Assembly: GCF_029227915.1 (NCBI RefSeq)
Contig: NC_079877.1
Span: 11,905,351 to 11,969,350 of the forward strand
Length of the DNA: 64,000 bases
Source: Hydractinia symbiolongicarpus
Taxonomy: Eukaryota > Cnidaria > Hydrozoa > Anthoathecata > Hydractiniidae
Direction of reading: 5' to 3'
Position 1 is the first letter of the stretch. Each line of letters opens with the position of its first letter. Of this stretch, positions 33,309 through 46,261 are shown piece by piece. The notes below the pieces were generated by a model that was given only the letters and a program-made list of their open reading frames with translations, had not been told where the DNA came from and did not search any database. The translations under genes were made by a program, and so were the position numbers.

Positions 33309-36300
33309 CTAGACAAATACGTGTGCGCGTCATTTCGTTATTTATACTACTACAAGGGTCTTACTGTAATAATAGCAAATATTTTCACCTCTAAGCTTCA
33401 CAAATCCATAAATACATATATTTGCTACTTGGGTGACAACCAGCGTTATAATTATTGTTAACAATAACTTCTTCGTATCCAACATTTTCACTAAGACAGG
33501 TATTTATGGTTGAAATTCAGATGTTGCATGATTCCCTGATTAAGTTTTACATTATTTATTTTGATTAAAGAAGACACATATACCTTCAAACGATGTAGGC
33601 TGTTTGCAAGCATCGGTGACCTTTGTAGATGGTGTTGGAGTTGTTAAACTGATATTCACTTTTGCTTTCTGGCCATAATTGTTTTTATATGAAGCCCAAA
33701 TAACTACACTGGAAACATTGAATATGTTGCATACAGCGTAATGTGTGTCGCTTGTATTAAAAATATCACTTCTTTCTGCAAATTGCAAATGGTAATTAAG
33801 CGCGCAATTGCCAGTTGCCTCACTGGTCCATGTACCATTAATACAATTATTATCTTTGTAAAACTTTACCTTTCGGATTCTTTGAGGCGAAACTAAAAGC
33901 ATTAATTAGATTTTAAACTGTACAAGTCAAACAAAGAAGAAGAAGAAACAATTTTCAAAGTAGACATTACATGTTACACTAATTATTGCTTCTCCTGTAA
34001 TCACTTCATTCGCACCAGTAGCATTGAAAATAATCTTTGTTCCACAATCTTTACGAGTGATGTGGCTGCGAGTTTTATAAACATATTGATAGCGCATTGT
34101 AGATTTATCCATGTATCGAATGTCAGCCGAATATGAATACCCTAGTTCGTTCTCCATTTTCCATGTCAAAATAGGTTTTGGATTTCCACAAACTTCGCTT
34201 AAGAAAGATAATTTTTTTCCTTCGTTGACAATGTAACTTGACTTTAGAGAAATCCCACATACGTCAGGTCCACCTAAAATAACAAATAAACCGAAGCACA
34301 GAGTTTTGGCAAGTACCCAAGTATTAGGTTTTATTTAATGCTGTTTTATTTTCATATGGAGATTTAAGGTTAAAGCTGTTCTCACAAAAACCTGAGCTCT
34401 GTTCTTATCCAATTTTCTGTTGACAAAAGCGTGTAGATAATATAATAGTTAACTTAATGCAATAACATGTGTGTAGGTGTATGAGGGAATTAATAACTGT
34501 TTTCTATACCGTTCCAAGGACTACGTTCTCCCTTCTAACGATTTCGAAAAGCAAAGAGATTGTCTGAATGAGAAAAAGAGAGGTGAGAACTAGGTTGAAC
34601 TAAGAATCTGTAATGTATATTTCTTAATCGCTATATTCTCCTATAAGTTGCCCAAAGTTAGTTAGTACTTAGCAATCATATACATGTATCATAATTAATT
34701 TTACGCATTTCCAACCCCTTACATTTCTTTGAATATCTTGTGACCAGCTGATTAAATTAACTTTTTTTAGGAAGGCATGCGTAAAAGAGACACACTGAAA
34801 CAACAGTTATTACAGAGTGTAAATTGAAACTTTTAATGACTTATAAACCGGTTAGCCAGGCGCTACGGAAAAATAGCGACCATGGTTGTGACGTCATGGA
34901 CCAAACACAGTGAGGTCCATCCAAACAACCGAGGTAGCCTAATAAAAGCATAGAAATTAAGTCTAAAGTCAAAAAAAAGATTGACATTTGGGTGAAGAAT
35001 AAAATACATGTCTATATAGAAACCATGTCTTCTGATAATAATAATGTTCAATCAACTGAAGGAAAAGAATTTTTTTCGAACACAGTGAAATGAGTGATTG
35101 TATTTGTTATGAAATTAAACGAGCAATTGTTGAAATTAACGAAAAAAAAGCAAAGAAAATGTAGCTAGCTAGATACATCACATTAAACATACTTTTTTAA
35201 AGAAATAGTTGATGATAATTAGGGAGTGGTGTTAGATGGATTTTTGGTATCCTTTTTTGAACAACTCAAGATGTGAGACATTCGAAAAAGGTGAGTTTTG
35301 TGAGCTGCTTTGTCGCTTTTAAGGGAGTGTATATTCTTATGACCCCTGTGTTGCTTTAACACAACTTTTTGAAGGTATTACTAGCATACTTCCTTTTCAG
35401 AGATTGTTGATCCAGTATGAATAGATCTATTTCATCGTACTCCCAAAACAAAAGCTTAAATCAATTATTTTAACACATTATATTTGGATATTTTACAGCA
35501 TTCAAATTCATGAAAGTCTATTTACTTTCTTTGTATAGATTTTAGCGGTCGCTACAGGAAATAACGGCCGCTCACGTGATCGATATTAGCCAATAAAGAC
35601 AGCAGATACAAAAAAGACATTACACTGCCAGGTAATAATAATGGCTTATTAACCATTTAGCCGGTCTTTACGGGAAAATATAGATCGAGGTACATGCAAG
35701 TGACACTGATTGATTCATAACCAATAATAAATAAAAGGTTTTAGAGTCCAGGGGTCTTTACCAAAAACAAGGTTTTGTGGAAACCATATAACTTTCCTTA
35801 TTTTTTCGAACGTACACAGACAATCGCTTGACAGCTCGTTCCAAAAATAAACCTTTTAAAAATAGAATATTTCAAAACAGTTTTAAAATTCAATTCTTTG
35901 TCGTTTCGTTGGTGGAGTGTTCGTATTAAAAATAAATGTAAAATTGTTAAAATTGAGTTTCTTGTTTTGTTTTTGTTTTGATGTCGGTTAATACAGCGTC
36001 ATATAGGCTGGTCACGTGAAAAAATAAACCAATCATAATTTCCGGGAACGTTCGAATGAACGTAAGCATTCGAAAATACTCAACAGTGGTGTAATAATAG
36101 TTAATACGGTATTTCTTAAAATATATTAAAATTTTACAAAAATATTTTATTTACCAAAAAAATTTATTCACAAGCTGAAAATACTCTACCAATGTTGACA
36201 AAAACAAATTACACTAATTGTAATAAAACTACTTTTTACCGTTCATTGACAACCAGAATTCACGGGAAACATGCATTTTTAAAATTCTTTTAAAGTAAGT

Positions 36301-39300
36301 TATTTGTTAATGTTTTGTAGACGTAAAAGAGCAACTTCTTAATTTTTATATTACACATTTCAAACACACAGTACTAGGGACAACCACGCACTTTGTGTTA
36401 ATGTACCCATTACTAAACAGTGAAATTAGAAAAAAAAAATGAAATTTTTGCGAAGCAATTGAGCTCCGCGAGCGAAGCGAAATTGTGGAGCACGTTTGCT
36501 ACACGCGAGGTATACCAAGAGAGTTATTGAGATTCTCAAAATTTCGATAGAAAAAAAAATCATATAAAATCAGGGTAAAGAAATAACAATGATATTTTTT
36601 CACGAAAAGGTAGGTTATTCTTTTGTCTACTAGAAAAAATAAGTTTGGACCGAGCAGCTCTAATAAAAGTTATCTAAAAATGCCAATAAATAGGCTTTGA
36701 ACCCCCCTGGCCTCATTTTGCGTTTGCCGGGAGCAAAGCACTGGGAAGTACACTCAAGCAATCAGAAAACGGCTATCCGCTAATTTGAATTATCGTTTAT
36801 TTTACAGACCTAACACAAATACATAGTTTATATCAAGTCCTGATAATAATTGGCTTAGCTAGCATGCTATTTCTCTTAATAATTCGAGTTGGAAAGTTTG
36901 TACCTTTTCTTTGAAGGCACACTATATTAATTTGAACGTTTATAATGCGCAAAAACTTGTTATAATTATGGCTTCATTAAAAAGAAGATTTTAAAGTACC
37001 AAATTATCAGCTTGAATTGGCATGTTTGTGGTATCCATTTCATAAAGCAGAAGAAAAGTGAGTTACGAAGGTATGGATGATTTGAAAGTTATTTTTAGGT
37101 TTTTTCCTTGGTTTGATGTAGCTAGCTAGCTAACTAAATTACTTTTTTGTGCTTGTGGCCACCATAGATAATGCTGACATCCTTCAATGGAATCATTACC
37201 TAGCTAGCTACCTCTAGCTAGCTACAGTGAGAAGAAGAAAATTAAATCCATAAAGTATTAACAAAACTTTTTCTTTTTAAATTTTATTATGCAATTTTTA
37301 AGTATTTCCTAAAACTCAAGTTGCTTCTTTTTTTGTTGTATCGTGGAAATAAACTTAAGTCACCAATCCAAAACTTACAGGGAGAAATATACATTCTGGT
37401 GCTGATAAGCCACCAATGGTTCAAAAAACTATAAAAATTAAAATAAACTTATTATGTGGTAGCGAAGTTCTTAAAAGAACTGTTTTTGATGGTTTTTGAT
37501 AAGATTTACTTTATAAATAACTTAGATATAAACTTTATTAATTCCTTTCTCTTCAAGCGCCTTCTTGCAACTGTCGTCCGCATGATGGTATGTTACAAGA
37601 AATTGCATTTCGGGAATGCTCCGGGCGATTTCGGAGGACAACTGCCAAATTTATTCGCATATTCGCCCAAACTCGCCCTTGCATATGCGTGCGTTTGCGG
37701 CTTATCAGCACCCTCTTAAATATACCTCTTCATTCTTTAAGTTATTTCCTCATTTGTGTTTAAAAACTTTTGTACTGTTGCTACTAGCGTCTTTTTACTG
37801 ATATATGTTCTAAATCTGAACTATTTTATCAAACGGTGCCTTTACCTGGAAGTTCTACTTTGTTTACCTACTTTCGCATGTTGTTAAATTCTTCAACACT
37901 CAAACCTTGCAATAATTTTTTTAAGAAGTCAGCTATGTACGACGTGGACCAAGTGGACTTTTGTTCGATAATGGTAGCGACCGTTAATGTAATTATTGTT
38001 TTTGGGAGATTAAGTTTAGACATATAAAAAAATATTTATAAGAAGATAAAAAATATTCAGGGCTTCATCATTTTCTTTACAACCCTATGTTTTTGCATTG
38101 TGTTTCATGAGCTTACAATAATGTGGTATAGCTAAAAACTACTCTTGAATGACCCTTTAAGAATGTGAAACCACATAATACACCTGAATCAAATTTCGTG
38201 TTTTTTGTAACTTTTGTGTTCAGTATGGTAGATTAGTATGCGTGTCAACTCGGAATGATTTAACCCTATTCGGTTCGGGGGGGGGGGGGGGGGCGGATTC
38301 CGCCCCACGCTGACGGTTTATTACAATAACTCCTTATTGCTTTGTTATATGGCTTCAATACTTACTGAGCTTCAATATATATCTATTAGACACCTGCATG
38401 ATAAATGTTTAGAACCTATACCTTTCAGAAGCTTTGGTATTGGCCATTACTCGAAACTACCCAAAAAATCTCTATGAAATCCTGATAATGAAGAAAATAT
38501 AATAACTCCTGTTAGAATTATCCTTAGAACTTGAAAATTGCAACACAACTTTGTTTCATTAAGAAGAATCATTTTGCATAATTTGGACACGTGACTAATC
38601 CGATTTTCCGATTTTGTCGGGTTTTACCAGAAAATCGGAAAAAAACGGATTTTCGGGCATTCTTTACCAATTTTCATATTTTGAACATTTTAAACGAGAA
38701 CTTTTAACTTACCCACAACCTCCTTTATAACCACTGTTGAATTTTTAATATCAACTCCTGACTGTGATCTGAACATAACATCCAAAAGAAAAGACTTTTT
38801 TTCATTAAAAAGGATTTTCTTGATGGACAGTGTGTATATGTCTTTTGCCAAGATTCCAGATAATCGATTACCAAATATTGCTTTACCATCAGTTGTTATG
38901 GTTGATATAAATTTTATTATTTGAACATTGGGTGATCCAAGAACAAACACATTTGCTGTAGATATTTCTGCCCCTACATCAGGGACAACTCTCCACTTCA
39001 ATTGCGCAGTTTGATTAACTGGAACTTTTAAATTGGTTTTGACAGCTTCAACTGTGCCACATATCACTAAAAGAAAACAAGATTACGATACTTTTCTTGC
39101 ATTATATAATAATTAATCTTAATGGAAGGAACATATGACAATAACTTCAAAACCAGCATTTAAACACTTTGAAAATTAAACCCGTAAGAAATAAGCTCAT
39201 ATAAGTTACATGGTAATTGTGAGATAATTTTGATTTGGCTAGATATAGATGTCGTGTTATTGACTTCAACGTCTAGAACATGGGATGGTGAAAAAAGTTA

Positions 39301-41288
39301 ACAATGCAACAATAATTAATAAATTTTACTATAGTTTCCGCAATATTCAACAAATTACAAATGAGTTTGTACAACTTAGTATTTGGTTTTACATACAATA
39401 ATGCCACCTGAAGTTTTTCTAGCGTTTTGACAGAGCTCTTTAAAACAATTTTGCTCCTTGTACCAATGAGTTTTCAAAAGAAACACTTCGTTAGATCTAA
39501 ATATACTTGTCCTTAACGTATTAAAGTGAATTTAGAAAATTTTAAAATTTGAAAAAATCCGTTTTCTTGAAAGAATGATAACATCACTAGAAAAAAAATT
39601 ACGTCTACATATCATAGTTATTGTCATATCATAGTTATATGGTAGTTATAGTTTATTGCATATATGTAAATGACTTTTTTAAAAACTCATACTTATGTAA
39701 AAATGCGTTCACATTAAAATTTATTACATCTATGTTTGCACTGAGGATGGGTTTAACCAAAAGGCTTATGCTATTTTAAAACTTGTTTTTATATTTTACT
39801 TTTTACCACATTTATTCTATGGCGAGTTACTACTATAATAATTGTCACATTAATTTTCCTATTTTAATTAGTTATTTTGCCAAGTTTTATATTTATTGCG
39901 TTTGTTCTTCTGTGAATTTGATGAGTATGGTTTACTTACTTTCCCGCCTTAAGAAAGAGAGTCACAATATCCTCCAACATAGTGTCAACACTTATCCCGA
40001 ATGGAATCTTCACACATTCAATCGATTACAGTAGCTACAATCGTTGCCAAAAGTGTTGAGACACATTTTGAATATCGAATTATTTCCACACTTTCACCGC
40101 CGCACCCCCGACACAATGTTGTACTCAGGTTTTTTAAAGACAAAAGTTTGTTGCAATGACTCTCCAACATTGTGTAAAGGGTGGAGGGGATAAAAAGAGT
40201 CGTAATTCTGTATTTATTGCCATTCCTGCCACTAATGGTTAGTTTTTGCATTTGTCTCAACTAAACTTTTGGCAACGATTGTAGGCTGGTCCAGTATTTA
40301 TCCATGATGACAGATTATACACTTTATGGGACATCAGCATATATGGCACGTATTTTTTATTTGGGGTCATAATATGAGGGAGCGGGCATTAACTACAAAA
40401 ACTATAAAAGCGGATTTCTTAGGAAATATTAAAAAAATGTGAAAAATCTTTCTTATAGATAAAAATCAAAGCCTTAAACCATTTTCGAGGACGAGATTGC
40501 CTCACATCGACTGAAACTGCAAGTATTTATATTTTTATTTTCCGGTGGACGTAGTTTTGAGTTTTGTTTAAAAGTTAAAAAAATCAGAACATAATTAAAC
40601 TCGTAACTCGTAAATGGACAAACCTTATTCTAATCTGAAGATGCTATAAAGTATTAAAAGACCCACAAACCATATCGATAGGCATTTGGTTGTTACATCC
40701 TTTTCTAACAGGAACTTATTAAACGAACTTTGAACTTACTCACAAAGAATAATATAACGACGATATAATGCTTGGAAACATTATCCATCAATATTGAATA
40801 GAAATCTCTGAACTTGATTGACATTTATATGGTTTTTAAAAGTTTGATGGAATTGACCATCTATTTGTAGCATATGTTGAAACTGAATGTCACCAGAGTT
40901 CAAAAACAATAATTTAATTCCAATAATTTATCTCAGAGGTTATAATTACCTATTACTACTCACTTTAAATCAACAATTTGGATACCTTTTGCTACGAGGC
41001 ATGTTCGAAACTCCTTAACAACATATTTGAAACTCCTTATAAAATTCTAGAAAGGATTATGCTTTTAAAGTTTTGATATGAAATGTTGTCCATCGCTTCC
41101 AAACAAAAGTATAAGATACGTAATCGTGAGGAGAATGTTGAAATGCATCAAGTCAGTGAATAAGTTAATGATTGTGGTTTTCTTAATATACGTTTCATTG
41201 ACTAATAAACAATACTTAGAACTGTAACATCACACTTACCTGGATTTAACTTTACCAAAAGTGTTAAACAAATACAAAGACTCTTCAT
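33097..41288 (-). CDS. Gene E: Alr-like IgSF transmembrane receptor
   Basis: Intact locus of six exons: leader 41240-41288, domain 1 38713-39066, domain 2 33971-34273, domain 3 33584-33892, transmembrane 33389-33490, tail 33097-33308. They sum to 1329 bases (442 residues plus stop), all phase 1. Domains 2, 3, TM and tail are close to genes A and B, while domain 1 belongs to a different subtype shared with gene F (ICGTVEA, QTAQLKWRVVPD, IYTLSIKK). A mosaic of conserved tail and divergent membrane-distal domain fits a recognition receptor family such as Alr. No copy of the shared A/B/F promoter block was found. Function (allorecognition-type cell-surface ligand/receptor) is inferred. Confidence 0.72.
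33389..33490 (-). CDS. Gene E exon 5: transmembrane segment
   Basis: 102 bases, cttag acceptor and G|GTGAAA donor. Encodes MLDTKK, a helix with LLLTIIITLVVTQVANICIY and GFVKLR. Confidence 0.74.
33584..33892 (-). CDS. Gene E exon 4: domain 3
   Basis: 309 bases. SPQRIRKVKFY, NNCINGTWT, TGNCALNY, YAVCN, VIWASYKNNYGQ and DACKQP are conserved with gene A. Acceptor tttag, donor G|GTATAT. Confidence 0.74.
33971..34273 (-). CDS. Gene E exon 3: domain 2, I-set-like
   Basis: 303 bases. GGPDVCGISL, EVCGNPKPILTWK, KDCGTK and NATGAN visible. Nearly the same as gene B domain 2. Donor T|GTAATG. Confidence 0.74.
34280..38259. other. Gene E intron 2
   Basis: About 4 kb of AT-rich sequence between domain 2 and the MITE next to domain 1. 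Short related blocks with tagcggtcgc or gcgctacgg plus gaaaa occur near 34860, 35540 and 35655. No domain 2'/3' relic was found here, unlike genes A, B and F. Confidence 0.35.
38260..38660 (-). mobile_element. piggyBac-like MITE, inverted copy
   Basis: Begins TTAACCCTATTCGG at 38260 with a long G run and cggattccgcccc, and continues through the same sequence as 1-316 in reverse, ending in tccgattttccgattttgtc. It sits just beyond the domain 1 exon of gene E. Confidence 0.6.
38713..39066 (-). CDS. Gene E exon 2: domain 1, V-set-like (second subtype)
   Basis: 354 bases, open. ICGTVEA, NQTAQLKWRV, FGNRLSG, IYTLSIKKILFNEKKSF, and ends KEVVG. The canonical Ig cysteine pair is absent as in gene A, though an early Cys (ICG) is present. 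Acceptor tttag, donor G|GTAAGT. Confidence 0.73.
41240..41288 (-). CDS. Gene E exon 1: signal peptide
   Basis: ATG 41286-41288; leader MKSLCICLTLLVKLNP then CCAG|GTAAGT in phase 1. It keeps the ICLTLL core but not the MTAL start of A, B and F. It is chosen over an ATG near 40790 because only this one gives phase 1. Confidence 0.62.
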
Positions 41289-41884
41289 GTTTACTTCATG
41301 CATGACATATATTATGTAGATACACGAAGTACAAATGTGGCTTCGGTGTAATTTAAACTGTTTTGCTTTGTTTGTATAATTCCATCAATTATGTTAACTG
41401 TCTGTAGAGCTATTAAGTCATTCTTAATCACCGTTGAAATAAAAGAAAGAAGGAAAGTGACATTGTTTCTTTTTTTATTTTTCTTAATGAAACCCTCGTT
41501 TGAAAGGGTGTACTTTATCCGAAATCCTTGCGCTGTGATCGATTTTACCAACAATCAACTTTAAAGTAACTTATAAACCACTGCTTCAATTGGAGTTAAA
41601 CACAATATTATGTTTCTTCTTGTCTAGCAGGGAATAGAATTAAAGGGGAAGAAAGACACCTTCAGTCTCTAGAACAGAATGTAATTCAAAATTATTACTT
41701 TTGCTTTTCATTTATTTTCACCAAAAATAAGACTAAATAAATTTAACAGCATGGAAATAACTGACGCATGACTAACTAGTACCCGCATGAGGCAAAAATT
41801 GGACAAATGTTCTACAGAAAACAAAAAAAAACGGCAGACGTAAATAGAAGTTTGTGAAAAACACATGGTCATGTTGTTCCCCAA

Positions 41885-42295
41885 ATTGTAATAATTGCCC
41901 CAATTTGTGATACCTGCCTCAATTTGTAAAAACACCTGCCCCAATTTGTAATACCTGCCCCAAATTGTAATACCTACCCCAATTTGTAATAACATCTTGC
42001 ACCTATTTATAATACCTGCCCCAATTTGTGATACCTGCCTCAATTTGTAATAACACCTGCCCCAATTTGTAATACCTGCCCCAAATTGTAATACCTGCCC
42101 CAATTTGTAATAACACCTTGCACCAATTTGTAATACCTGCCCCAATTTGTAATAAACTTTGCCTTAATTTGTGATACCTGCCTCAATTTGTAATAACACC
42201 CGCCCCAATTTGAAATACCTGCCAAATTTGTAATACCGGCCAAATTTGTAATAACACCTTGCCCCAATTTGTAATAATAGATTTGCCCCAATTCC
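41885..42295 (+). repeat. Minisatellite array (CCCCAATTTGTAAT)
   Basis: About 19-22 bp units with CCCCAATTTGTAATACCTG or ...AATAACACCTG, roughly 18-20 copies with variants. The same unit appears reverse-complemented at 44335-44465. The long translations here are repeat artefacts. Confidence 0.9.
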
Positions 42296-42439
42296 TAATA
42301 ACATGGAAAATACTATAATTAGTTTCCCGCAGTTTTAGCTAGCCGAATTGACAAGACACACTATCACTGCATCTTCTACCACTGACATCAATCAAGTGTT
42401 TCGCTCTGACTGTCATTTAAGGTGGTATTTCATTTCTCC

Positions 42440-42550
42440 AAATAAATTTTCGGAGCTTTTTTGCAATCATCTTCTACATCAATCAATCCATTTTTATCAC
42501 ACACCTCTTTGCTAACATTTCCCTCATCTTGGAGGAAAGAATACGGAAGG
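42440..42550. repeat. Single diverged unit of the 60-bp repeat
   Basis: Resembles 43265-43528 (cacacctctttgctaacatt, ccctcat, ggaggaaagaatacggaagg), including the flanking sequence of that array. Confidence 0.55.
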
Positions 42551-43264
42551 AGAAGCAACTTCATTTCTGTATGCTTTAAATGTATTGAATTTTCTATTGT
42601 TTTTAATTTCAAAAGAATCAGTGCGTGAGGTGCTCCACCGAGTCTTTTTCGCAAAAAAATGATCAAATTCCATATTCTCCTTTAATAGGGGCTAACTTTT
42701 TTCTATTGAAATCTGACTGTAACACGCTGCAGGCACGTGATATTTGTATGGAAAGTGTGCCTAATACAAGTCGGTAAACATTGCTGTTAAAAACCTCAAC
42801 AATACGTTTGGAAATAAGCGTTTAAACATGATATTAACCTATTTTTGCAGGCTTGAGTATACCACTTTGATCATGAAAAACAATATAGATAGATATGCGC
42901 CGGACGAGTGCCGACAAAATGTGTGCTGGATTAATGTTTATTCTAACTAAAGAAATAACTTCTTATAACAGAACGTCGTTTTAAAACGAGATATAAACTT
43001 TTTCTTTTTGTTTACAAAAGTGTCGAGCATGTGCTTCTTCGCTAATTATGTTAACATAAGAAGAAAAGAAATTTTACCGATTTCAATATGGCTTCTTGTT
43101 TTGATAATATTATCAAATTCATCATCAAATTATCTAATTGTTTTTATAACCAATCATAGTTGCGAATTGTTATTTACGAATAATTTAGTCACACAACCGC
43201 CAAAATTTCAAATTAAGTTTCTATACAGACACCTGCTAGAACCTCACGCAGTGTTTCAATAGAA

Positions 43265-43528
43265 TTAATAGAGTTGTTTCTCCTTCCGTATTCTTTCCTC
43301 CAAGTCCTCATCAACCAATCTATTTTCATCGAGCACCTCTTCGCTACCATCCCCCTCATTAACCAATTCATTTTCATCGAACACCTCTTCGCTCCCATTT
43401 CCCTCATCAACAAATTCATTTTCATCGAACACCTCTTTGCTAACATCTCTCTCATCAACCAATCCGTTTTCGTCGAATGCCTTTTCGTTACCATATCCCT
43501 CATCAGCCAATCCATTTTCATCAAACAT
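43265..43528 (-). repeat. 60-bp tandem repeat, possibly coding 20-residue acidic units
   Basis: About four and a half 60-bp units. One minus frame encodes repeats of the form VFDENxLVDEGxGSEE; other frames are open too. There is no start context or neighbouring exon that argues for a real protein, so I list it as a repeat. Confidence 0.7.
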
Positions 43529-44334
43529 TAGACATCATTCATTCATTTTTTAAAAAAACGCTATTTTATAAAAACGAAAACAGTGTGCAATCAACTAAAA
43601 ACACGTCCAAACAACCTTTTTGTACAAATGATCCACGTAAGTTAACTGAACATCGTTGATAACAAAAATTATTCATATTATAATAAGGAAAAATTTTGTT
43701 TTCAGCTGAAGGTATTTCCACCTGTTTCATGGTGCTTTCAATACTATTCGTGTTTTATAAAAATTAATTCATTATAAATAATGATTCCATACCTTCTTAT
43801 TGTCGTATAACGAAACATATCCAGTTTCATCTACCGTGAATCTTCCTTTCGATCTCCAAAATTTCACAACAGAGCTTTTTTCAATCCTTAATCTATCTTA
43901 TACAGGCGTGTTAAATCTACCACTTGTAAATTTGACAATCGCCGCGCATTCTTCGTCACCAAGCGGGTGTATATAATCTTTTTACGATAATGTTAAAGAT
44001 ATCAAGATAAGAAAGAATAAAAGTAACTTCGTCGTTAATGTTGTTGTTTACACCAATTTCATTCGTTCACTAACACATCGAACATTGCGACGCAACCTGG
44101 TTTTTATGCATTACGACCCTATTTCTTTCTATTAATATCAGTCGGTGCAAAGATGAAAAGATTAAACTAAAGTTACACGAAAAAATGGAATGTTTATTTT
44201 CCGACCGGTCCTGTACCAGGGTTTCTTAGCAATAAATAAAAGGCAAGTATATTTTTCCCTCCCGAAGTTTTACAATGGATTTTTTAAATAAATATTTTCG
44301 AGAAAGGAAATTATTACAAATTGCGGCAAGGTGT

Positions 44335-44465
44335 CAATACAAATTGGGGCAGCTCTGAGTTATTACAAATTAGGGCAAGATATTATTAAAAATTGGAGCA
44401 GGTATTAAAAATTGGGGCAAGTGTTATTACAAATTGAGGCAAGTACTACAAATTGGGGCACAACA
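44335..44465 (-). repeat. Minisatellite array, inverted
   Basis: Units TTACAAATTGGGGCAAG, the reverse complement of the array at 41885-42295. About 6-7 copies. Together the two arrays flank about 2 kb. Confidence 0.85.
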
Positions 44466-45419
44466 GGTCAATCATATCTTCCTTTCATCCATAATTTTCT
44501 CCCTAAATATCAAATAAGGCACGTAAATTTTTCCCTTCATGTTTCCTTAATTTTACATAGAGTAGGGGAAGGGTAGCAACATAGGTCACAAGCGTTTAGA
44601 GCAAAGCAACAAAAACATGATTGACATATGCGCTAAAGAACTCGCGTCTTTTGTAACACCGGAGTCATAATATTTACATCAGAAGCAATAAAAAAGAGTT
44701 TAAATATTTCTAATATCTTTTAATTTAAGTTCAATACTTGGTCCTTACTATGTCAAAAGCGTTTTGAAAGAGTATTACATTCCAAGAGTATATCAAGGAC
44801 CCGCATCCACACTCAGTCCAAGAGTTAAGTGTTGTATGTGTTGTTTGTACATACCTTTTAGACGTATTATAATTTAAAAGGAAACAAAGACATGAGAAAG
44901 CAACTATGTCATCAAATAAGTTGGAAAACTTTAAAAGCAAATATTAAGTAAAAAATCAAGCAATTAAAAAATACATGCAATATCATGTATGAAAAGAAAT
45001 AGTATTCTTGTCAGTGTTACGACTATATTTTTGACATTGGCTAACACATCAAGATTGACAACTGACACTGCTTTAATAGAAGGCACTAAGATAACGTCAA
45101 AATAGTGTTGCATATGCGCGTTAAAGTGAATTATGCCAACGTTATTTATAACTTTCATATCTTCCATGAAACCTTTCTTCTAAACACTTTTTATGTATAG
45201 GACGACATAATGGTGTTATTAGTAGGTAGTTAATTTTCTGTAATATACTCCGCAATATGCAAAAATATATAGCACAGGACAATGCGCGCCCATTATGTAG
45301 ACTATTATTATGTTTCCAATGCATACCATTGTCAAAAACACTGACTGTGGAATAAAACAATGTAGATATTCTAACAATAAACTATATTTGTTTTGATCGA
45401 TTGATTGTTTCAATTTCTG

Positions 45420-46255
45420 TTTAAACTCAGTGGCTGTTGTTACTGATAAGTCAGCATAAACAGTTTTTTTGTAGCTTCCAATGGAAGACTTGCATAATGA
45501 GATTTTTTATTTGGAAATACTTCATAATCTGTGTCCGTCAAACTTTGCACAGCTTTTCTCTTTAGTTTTTTGTTTTGTAATATATAAGGTTAACCATTTT
45601 CAGATTTAAATCTATTAAAAGAGCTTGTCTTTCTTTAGCAGAGGATGTGCTAGCCTCTGCCCTTTAAAATCCTATAAGCGTATTTGCTACTTGTGTGACT
45701 ACTAAAGTTATAATTATTGTGGCAACCAACCATTTCCTTTTATCCAACCTATTTTCTAGAATTAACAACAAATCTTTAAATCTTCAGTATAATAATATTT
45801 AATTTTTACGCATGCATAAATGTCTTTTCGGCAAGTTCAAGAACAAACTTAAAAACGGGGCACGTACCTTCCAATAATGAAGATGTTTGCATCTATTTTT
45901 GGTTTGAGGGAAGGGGTGGGATGGTTAGACTAATATTGATTTTACTCCTTTGGCCCGCTTTATCCTTGTATGAAGCCTAAATAAATACCCTATTTTGGCG
46001 TAGTTATATTAGATAAGTTGCGTACAGCGTAGTGTTACTTGAGGTAAAAATATCCCTTTCAAATTGCAGATTCACATGTCCATATACTATTTCTACAATC
46101 ATTATCTTTGTAGAATGTTACTTTTTGGATTTTGCGTGACAAAACTAAAAATATTATATATATATTAAACTTTTTCAAAAAAAAATGCGAAATAAAAAAT
46201 ATTTCTTGTAAGTATTTTTTACATGTTACATCAATTGCCTCTCTTGCAATCATTC
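45420..46255 (-). pseudogene. Alr-like pseudogene (domain 2 end to tail)
   Basis: Relics in the normal order: domain 2 end (MTNGMIAREAIDVT, about 46215-46260), domain 3 (about 45870-46145, NDCRNS visible, several breaks), transmembrane exon (about 45665-45765; VATIIITLVVTQVAN then an early stop) and tail (about 45420-45560; DYEVFP, SHYASL, frameshift, VYADL). Domain 2 is cut off by unrelated sequence at about 46262, and no domain 1 or leader follows. Confidence 0.68.
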
Positions 46256-46261
46256 CATTCG

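Noticed and set aside
40739-40790. Alternative leader exon for gene E (ATG TTT CCA ...)
   Set aside because: Its donor would give phase 2, while domain 1 needs phase 1; the leader at 41240-41288 fits phase and family.
41708-42291. Long minus-strand ORFs with repeated GQVLQIGAGIT-like text
   Set aside because: They are translations of the minisatellite and have no exon context.
41885-42295. CRISPR-like array
   Set aside because: No unique spacers; it is a simple minisatellite in a eukaryotic context.
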